From: Sphingomonas sp. BT-65
GTDB taxonomy: Bacteria; Pseudomonadota; Alphaproteobacteria; Sphingomonadales; Sphingomonadaceae
NCBI RefSeq assembly: GCF_026107375.2
Contig: NZ_JAPCIA010000001.1
Span: 1,922,001-1,986,000 of the forward strand
Direction of reading: 5' to 3'
Length of the DNA stretch: 64,000 nt
Position 1 is the stretch's first letter. Every line of letters begins with the position of its first letter. Positions 60,019 through 64,000 of the stretch are shown piece after piece. Below the pieces are notes generated by a model. The model did not search any database and was not told where the DNA came from. It worked only from the letters and a program-made list of their open reading frames with translations. The position numbers and the translations under genes are program-made.

Positions 60019-60504
60019 AGCGCGGCGGAAGCGGCAGGCGGAAGTTGACGAGGTTACGCGGAACGCGGTTCATCCTGTCAACTTCGTCGCCTTTGTCTGA
60101 TGCGTGTTCGGCAGGGCCGTTCTGCTGCGCGGATCGACGAAATCAAAGAGCGGCCGACATGCGGCCAAGCGACGCAAGCAAATGAATTCCAACATTGCAA
60201 GCGGGGTGGCTATTGGGTGGAAAGCGGACGTTACGGAAGCCGTTCCCACGTCAGGTCGAATGTGCTTGCAACTCCGCCCAGTTGGCGTGGCGGGGTGCCC
60301 AGCGTCAGGCGGTTTCCCGTAAGCCTCACAGTCCTTACAAGGTGTCACACGCCCCCGCAGGCGCGGGTTCGGCGAAAACGACCGCCGCAATACCGATCGC
60401 GAATATGCTCACCACCGCAGTTTGCGCCCCTTACAGAATATCCGCAACGGGTGGAAAGCAGACCTTCAGCTAGAGCCAGAGCGGTTTCGAAGGAGTGCCA
60501 AAGG
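60019..60504. repeat. Long intergenic region with degenerate repeats
   Basis: About 485 bases without a credible gene. It holds related fragments of a repeat with consensus close to TCCGCAAYGGGTGGAAAGCRGAC: one near 60211-60230 and one at 60441-60463, with a third, more divergent copy outside the region at 61048-61070 (CCGCAATGGGTCGTTAGCAG). The short open frames across it have no ribosome-binding sites or family features. The region looks like an accumulation of decayed dispersed repeats. Confidence 0.5.
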
Positions 60505-61008
60505 CTATCGCGCCGTTGCCGCCACTGCCGGCGTCAATCGGGTATTCTGTCCATACAGAATTCTCCAAACACCGTCGCGCTGGGTCAGCACAAGCAGTTT
60601 GTGGCCGAGGATGGTGGATCCAGCTTCACGGGAATCGCCCGTCAAGGTGGTAAGCGACCGCGCGACGACCACCCCCGGCGCAACCAGACTGATCTCCTGC
60701 GGATTGGAGAGCTGAGTGCTGTTACGGAAGAAGGTCCGATGCGCCTCGACATGCCCTTCTTCTATAGCTTGGCGGCCCCTCCATACTCGGCCAGTCCAGA
60801 CGATCCAGGTCGCATCCTCGTGGAACAGTTGGGCGAAGGCATGCATATCGTGCGAGTTCCACGCGTTCTGCCATCGCTCGAAAATGCCGCTGATCTGCCG
60901 CAGGTCATCAGTAGCCAGCTCATTTCCGGGGACCTGTGCCGGTGCGCGCGCCTGTGTCGTCGGGCATGCGATGAGGAATGCGGCGGCAAGTAGGACAATT
61001 CGCATCAT
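60505..61008 (-). CDS. Exported SnoaL/SgcJ-like protein
   Basis: A 167-residue protein with signal peptide MMRIVLLAAAFLIACPTTQA and a cystatin-like cone fold: LRQISGIFERWQNAWNSHDMHAFAQLFHEDATWIVWTGRVWRGRQAIEEGHVEAHRTFFRNS, then VVVARSLTTLTGD and WRILYGQNTRL. This is the SgcJ/EcaC-type NTF2-like family, whose members are mostly uncharacterised. The Cys in LIACPT might be a lipobox but the match is poor. GGAGGAG precedes ATG 61008 at good spacing; a GTG just upstream is also in frame. Stand-alone gene. Confidence 0.85.
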   Translation of the reverse strand: MMRIVLLAAAFLIACPTTQARAPAQVPGNELATDDLRQISGIFERWQNAWNSHDMHAFAQLFHEDATWIVWTGRVWRGRQAIEEGHVEAHRTFFRNSTQLSNPQEISLVAPGVVVARSLTTLTGDSREAGSTILGHKLLVLTQRDGVWRILYGQNTRLTPAVAATAR

Positions 61009-61085
61009 CACGGCTCCTCCCCCAGCAACATCTAACTTTGCGCAAATGTCCGCAATGGGTCGTTAGCAGTCGCCCCTACCTTCCA

Positions 61086-61188
61086 TCATCCCGGCCTTGT
61101 GCCGGGATCCACCAGCAGGCGGGCTGGTAGCAAGATGCTCGATCCCATTGCGCGCGGCACCGTGGATCCCGGCACAGGGCCGGGATGA
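61086..61188. repeat. Paired palindromic repeat (REPIN-like), copy 2
   Basis: TCATCCCGGCCTTGTGCCGGGATCCAC (61086-61112) and its inverted copy at 61162-61188 match at 26 of 27 positions, separated by 49 bases. Each arm is itself a CCCGGC...GCCGGG hairpin. Overall size and architecture match the element at 55257-55362. Confidence 0.85.
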
Positions 61189-61253
61189 CGGCTGGTTGGC
61201 CATGATCGCTATCCGCCGGAGGCTGTCACGCCCTCCGACCGTATGCGTCCGGA

Positions 61254-61571
61254 TCAATCCTCCGCCGCGATCGTCACCTTGAGGCCGTCGAGCGCGGGGC
61301 CGAACTGGATCTGGCACGACAGGCGCGAGCGGTCGTCGCGGTCGGACGAGCTGTCGAGCAGGTCGTTCTCGTCCTCGCTCATCGGCGGAAGTTTGTCCGC
61401 AAATTCCGGATCGACATGGACGTGGCAGGTCGCGCACGAGCAGCAGCCGCCGCACAGCGCGAGCAGCTCGTCGAACCCATTGTCCCGGATCACTTCCATG
61501 ACGCTCAGGCCCGTTTCGCCCTCCACCTCGCGTTCTTCTCCTTCGCGGGTAACGACGATAAGCTTGGGCAT
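61254..61571 (-). CDS. 2Fe-2S ferredoxin, adrenodoxin type
   Basis: A 105-residue electron carrier. It begins [31 protein letters not shown] and has the cluster cysteines in [16 protein letters not shown] (C-x5-C-x2-C, with two extra Cys) and the fourth Cys in SRLSCQI. The acidic segment [17 protein letters not shown] is a typical partner-docking surface. It would supply electrons to a cytochrome P450, Fe-S assembly or a hydroxylase; no partner is encoded nearby. ATG 61571 follows GAAGGAG. It diverges from the AlkA-like gene. Confidence 0.94.
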   Translation of the reverse strand: MPKLIVVTREGEEREVEGETGLSVMEVIRDNGFDELLALCGGCCSCATCHVHVDPEFADKLPPMSEDENDLLDSSSDRDDRSRLSCQIQFGPALDGLKVTIAAED

Positions 61572-61649
61572 GATCAACTCCTTCGTGTCCCGCGCCCATG
61601 CCGGGCTTTGGCCCCGCGTTCAAGGTTTCCTCTGGCAAGGTTCCGCCCG

Positions 61650-62273
61650 ATGGGCCTGAGCGCACACCAGATCCGCGCCTCGATCGATGCGATCGCCGCC
61701 ACCGAGCCGCTGGTGGCCGCCGCGGTGGCGCGCGTCGGCTATCCCGAACCACGCATCCGCGACCGCGGCTATGAGACGCTGCTGCGCACGATCGTCGGCC
61801 AGCAGGTGAGCGTCGCCGCCGCCGCCTCGATCTGGAACAAGCTCGCCGCCGGGCTTGGCGACCTGACCAAGCCGGAGATCGTCGCCGCGGCTTCGGACGA
61901 GGCGCTGCGCGCCGCTGGGCTCTCGCGCCAGAAGGCGAGCTATGCCCGCAGCCTTGCGGACGAGGTGACCAGCGGACGGCTCGACCTTGCCAACCTGCCC
62001 GAGGACGATGAGGAGGCGATCGCCCAGCTTGTCCATATCAAGGGCATCGGGCGCTGGTCGGCGGAGATCTACCTGCTCTTCGCCGAGGGGCGGCCCGACA
62101 TCTGGCCCGCGGGCGACCTTGCCGTGCAGATCGAGATCGGGCGGATCATGGGCCATGCCGAGCGGCCGAGCGAGAAGCTGACCCGCGAGATCGCCGAACC
62201 CTGGCGCCCGCATCGCGGCGCCGCGGCGATCCTCGCCTGGCACCATTACAAGGCCGACATGGAGGTCATCTAG
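61650..62273 (+). CDS. DNA-3-methyladenine glycosylase II-like (AlkA/HhH-GPD)
   Basis: A 207-residue base-excision repair glycosylase. The core has PRIRDRGYETLLRTIVGQQVSVAAAASIWNKL, the helix-hairpin-helix LVHIKGIGRWSAEIYLLF and the catalytic Asp in DIWPAGDLAVQ. It lacks the N-terminal domain of E. coli AlkA, as is common in alphaproteobacteria. The ATG at 61650 is chosen; the longer frame from 61416 covers the divergent ferredoxin gene. A nested palindrome follows its stop. Confidence 0.93.
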   Translation: MGLSAHQIRASIDAIAATEPLVAAAVARVGYPEPRIRDRGYETLLRTIVGQQVSVAAAASIWNKLAAGLGDLTKPEIVAAASDEALRAAGLSRQKASYARSLADEVTSGRLDLANLPEDDEEAIAQLVHIKGIGRWSAEIYLLFAEGRPDIWPAGDLAVQIEIGRIMGHAERPSEKLTREIAEPWRPHRGAAAILAWHHYKADMEVI

Positions 62274-62278
62274 GGCAT

Positions 62279-62327
62279 ATCGACAAACATTCCTCCCCCG
62301 GAGGGGGAGGAATAGTTGACTGTCGAT
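62279..62327. terminator. Nested palindrome between alkA-like and adhC genes
   Basis: An inner 10-bp stem, TTCCTCCCCC with GGGGGAGGAA (62290-62312, 3-base loop), sits inside outer arms ATCGACA (62279-62285) and TGTCGAT (62321-62327). It starts 6 bases after the upstream stop codon. It could be a terminator, a small palindromic mobile repeat, or both; the core resembles the first hairpin of the gluQ insertion. Confidence 0.55.
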
Positions 62328-62396
62328 ACAGCGTGGGACTGGCGCCACCGGGCGTCCCTTGCCAAAGAGCGCGGGACAGCAAGGAGGCCAGACCCC

Positions 62397-63509
62397 ATGA
62401 AGACCCGCGCCGCCGTCGCCTTCGAGGCGAAACAGCCGCTCGAGATCGTCGAGCTCGATCTGGAGGGGCCGAAGCCCGGCGAGGTGCTGGTCGAGATCAT
62501 GGCGACGGGCATCTGCCATACCGACAGCTACACGCTCGACGGGTTCGACAGCGAGGGGATCTTCCCGTCGGTTCTGGGGCACGAGGGCGCCGGCGTGGTG
62601 CGCGAGGTGGGCGCAGGCGTCACCAGCGTGAAGCCGGGCGACCATGTCATCCCGCTCTACACCCCTGAATGCCGCCAGTGTAAGTCGTGCCTCAGCGGCA
62701 AGACCAACCTGTGCACCGCGATCCGCGCCACCCAGGGCAAGGGGCTGATGCCCGACGGCACCACGCGGTTCAGCTACAAGGGGCAGCCGATCTTCCATTA
62801 TATGGGCTGCTCGACCTTCTCGAACTTCACCGTGCTGCCCGAGATTGCCGTCGCGAAGATCCGCGAGGACGCGCCGTTCCAGACCAGCTGCTATATCGGC
62901 TGCGGCGTCACCACCGGGGTGGGCGCGGTGGTCAACACCGCCAAGGTGCAGGTCGGCGAGAAAGTGGTGGTGTTCGGCCTGGGCGGGATCGGCCTCAACG
63001 TCATTCAGGGCGCGCGGATGGTCGGCGCGGACGTGATCGTCGGCGTCGACATCAACCCCGACCGCGAGGAATGGGGCCGCAAGTTCGGCATGACCCATTT
63101 CATCAACGGCAAGGGCAAGAGCCGCGACGAGGTGATCGCCGAAGTGCTGGCGCTGACCGACGGCGGCGCCGACTACAGCTTCGACGCGACCGGCAACACC
63201 GAAGTCATGCGCACCGCGCTCGAATGCTGCCATCGCGGCTGGGGGACAAGCATCATCATCGGCGTCGCCGAAGCCGGCAAGGAGATCGCCACCCGCCCCT
63301 TCCAGCTCGTCACCGGCCGGGTGTGGAAGGGCACCGCATTCGGCGGCGCCAAGGGCCGCACCGACGTGCCCAAGATCGTCGACTGGTATATGAACGGCAA
63401 AATCGCGATCGACCCGATGATCACCCATGTGCTGAGCCTCGAGGAGATCAACAGGGGGTTCGACCTGATGCATGCGGGCGAGAGTATCCGCAGCGTCGTC
63501 GTCTATTGA
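62397..63509 (+). CDS. frmA: S-(hydroxymethyl)glutathione dehydrogenase / class III alcohol dehydrogenase
   Basis: A 370-residue zinc enzyme that oxidises the formaldehyde-glutathione adduct to S-formylglutathione with NAD. It has the catalytic-zinc segment [19 protein letters not shown], the structural-zinc cysteines in [28 protein letters not shown] and the Rossmann motif [12 protein letters not shown]. Length and motifs are normal for class III. AAGGAGG precedes ATG 62397. It is followed by a VOC protein gene and fghA, forming the glutathione-dependent formaldehyde detoxification unit. Confidence 0.96.
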   Translation: MKTRAAVAFEAKQPLEIVELDLEGPKPGEVLVEIMATGICHTDSYTLDGFDSEGIFPSVLGHEGAGVVREVGAGVTSVKPGDHVIPLYTPECRQCKSCLSGKTNLCTAIRATQGKGLMPDGTTRFSYKGQPIFHYMGCSTFSNFTVLPEIAVAKIREDAPFQTSCYIGCGVTTGVGAVVNTAKVQVGEKVVVFGLGGIGLNVIQGARMVGADVIVGVDINPDREEWGRKFGMTHFINGKGKSRDEVIAEVLALTDGGADYSFDATGNTEVMRTALECCHRGWGTSIIIGVAEAGKEIATRPFQLVTGRVWKGTAFGGAKGRTDVPKIVDWYMNGKIAIDPMITHVLSLEEINRGFDLMHAGESIRSVVVY

Positions 63510-63527
63510 CCACGAAGGAGTGGAGCC

Positions 63528-63920
63528 ATGTTCAACCACATCATGCTCGGGTCGAACGACCTCGAGCGGTCCAAGGCGTTCTACGACGCGGTGCTCGGCA
63601 CGCTGGGCTTTGACGGCGAAGCGTTCCGCAACGTTTCGGCGAGCGGGCATACGCGGCTGTTCTACCGGCACGACGGCGGCACGCTGTGCCTCTCCGAGCC
63701 GATCAACGACGAGCCCGCGAGCTGCGCCAATGGCGGGACGATCGGGTTCAAGTGCAGCTCGCCCGACCAGGTGAAGCTGTTCCACGACGTCGCGGTCGCC
63801 CATGGCGGCACCTCGATCGAGGACCCGCCGGGGCTGCGGCAGGGCCCGCTCGGACCGATGCATCTGAGCTATGTCCGCGATCCCGACGGCAACAAGCTCT
63901 GCGCCATCCACCGCCCATGA
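63528..63920 (+). CDS. VOC (glyoxalase/bleomycin resistance-like) family protein
   Basis: A 130-residue protein with the paired beta-alpha-beta VOC repeats: FNHIMLGSNDLERSKAFYDAVLGTLGF at the start and GPMHLSYVRDPDGNKLCAIHRP at the end. His and Glu positions for metal binding are plausible (His4, His123). Members beside frmA and fghA are common and often annotated as glyoxalase-like or gfa-like helpers, but the reaction is not established. It overlaps the fghA start by 4 bases (ATGA). Confidence 0.9.
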   Translation: MFNHIMLGSNDLERSKAFYDAVLGTLGFDGEAFRNVSASGHTRLFYRHDGGTLCLSEPINDEPASCANGGTIGFKCSSPDQVKLFHDVAVAHGGTSIEDPPGLRQGPLGPMHLSYVRDPDGNKLCAIHRP

Positions 63921-64000
63921 CCATCGAAACCCTCTCCTCGACCAAGGCGCATGGCGGCATCCAGCACGTGTATCGCCACCAGAGCGCCACCACCGGCACG
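63917..64000 (+). CDS. fghA: S-formylglutathione hydrolase, N-terminal fragment
   Basis: Only 28 codons are in the window: MTIETLSSTKAHGGIQHVYRH and onward. The GG-x-Q-x-VYRHxS pattern is the start of FghA, which hydrolyses S-formylglutathione to formate and glutathione, the step after FrmA. The ATG overlaps the VOC gene stop, indicating translational coupling. The catalytic domain lies beyond the right edge. Confidence 0.85.
   Translation, partial: MTIETLSSTKAHGGIQHVYRHQSATTGT

Noticed and set aside
2750..62341. TCGATACAGCGTGAGACTG upstream of the transposase matches 18 of 19 bases near 62323-62341
   Set aside because: One such near-match is expected by chance between two points in a window of this size, and there is no matching structure around it.
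1..64000. CRISPR arrays, rRNA genes, prophage and toxin-antitoxin modules
   Set aside because: No regularly spaced direct repeats, rRNA sequence, phage structural genes or convincing toxin-antitoxin pairs were seen.

Overview
The window is high-GC alphaproteobacterial DNA, most likely from a sphingomonad (Sphingomonas or a close relative). Evidence: the gene repertoire (Caulobacter/sphingomonad-type TonB receptor, Tat-exported Gfo/Idh enzymes, exopolysaccharide genes), frequent GTG/TTG starts and ATGA start/stop overlaps, and CCCGG-type paired palindromic repeats. This is inferred from reading proteins; there is no 16S gene and no database search was run.

Region 1 (1-27011) is an exopolysaccharide (EPS) locus. 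It encodes GDP-fucose synthesis (gmd, fcl), a polyprenyl-phosphate sugar-1-phosphate transferase that starts the repeat unit, UDP-glucose and UDP-glucuronate/galacturonate supply (galU, ugd, a UDP-glucuronate 4-epimerase-like enzyme), five glycosyltransferases (GT25, two GT2, two GT4), a TylF-like methyltransferase, a pyruvyltransferase, a hexapeptide acyltransferase, a Wzx-like flippase, a Wzy/ligase-like membrane protein, a Wzc-like co-polymerase/tyrosine kinase, a short outer-membrane export lipoprotein and a candidate outer-membrane beta-barrel partner. Together they predict a Wzx/Wzy-type anionic, probably pyruvylated and acetylated polymer. An IS5-family element (2702-3551), whose transposase needs a -1 frameshift, sits beside a DUF2235 hydrolase gene. 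No rhamnose (rml) genes are present, so the locus does not look like a textbook sphingan cluster.

Region 2 (27251-37641) is a compact sugar-catabolic locus. A five-gene minus-strand operon encodes a secreted two-domain DUF1080 (3-keto-disaccharide hydrolase family) protein, three Gfo/Idh oxidoreductases with Tat-like leaders, and an ApbE flavin transferase. Divergent from it are a FadR-type GntR regulator and a large TonB-dependent receptor. Palindromes with a GTCNGAC core lie between operon and regulator. I read this as an envelope pathway that oxidises glycosides to 3-keto sugars and then cleaves them.

Region 3 (37764-64000) is mostly core housekeeping DNA, beginning at a tRNA-Leu gene. 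It holds uppP, gltD-DUF2059-gltB, a GST, a MarR-GNAT fusion with a palindrome touching its start codon, a bifunctional PBP, an S9 peptidase, a beta-lactamase-fold hydrolase, HNH endonuclease, gluQ (with an in-frame palindromic insertion), a HIG1-like protein, a PduO-type cobalamin adenosyltransferase, tRNA-Gly, tRNA-Tyr, a RlmB-like methyltransferase, a 2Fe-2S ferredoxin, an AlkA-like glycosylase and the glutathione-dependent formaldehyde pathway (adhC/frmA, a VOC protein, start of fghA). Several palindromic repeats lie in the gaps.
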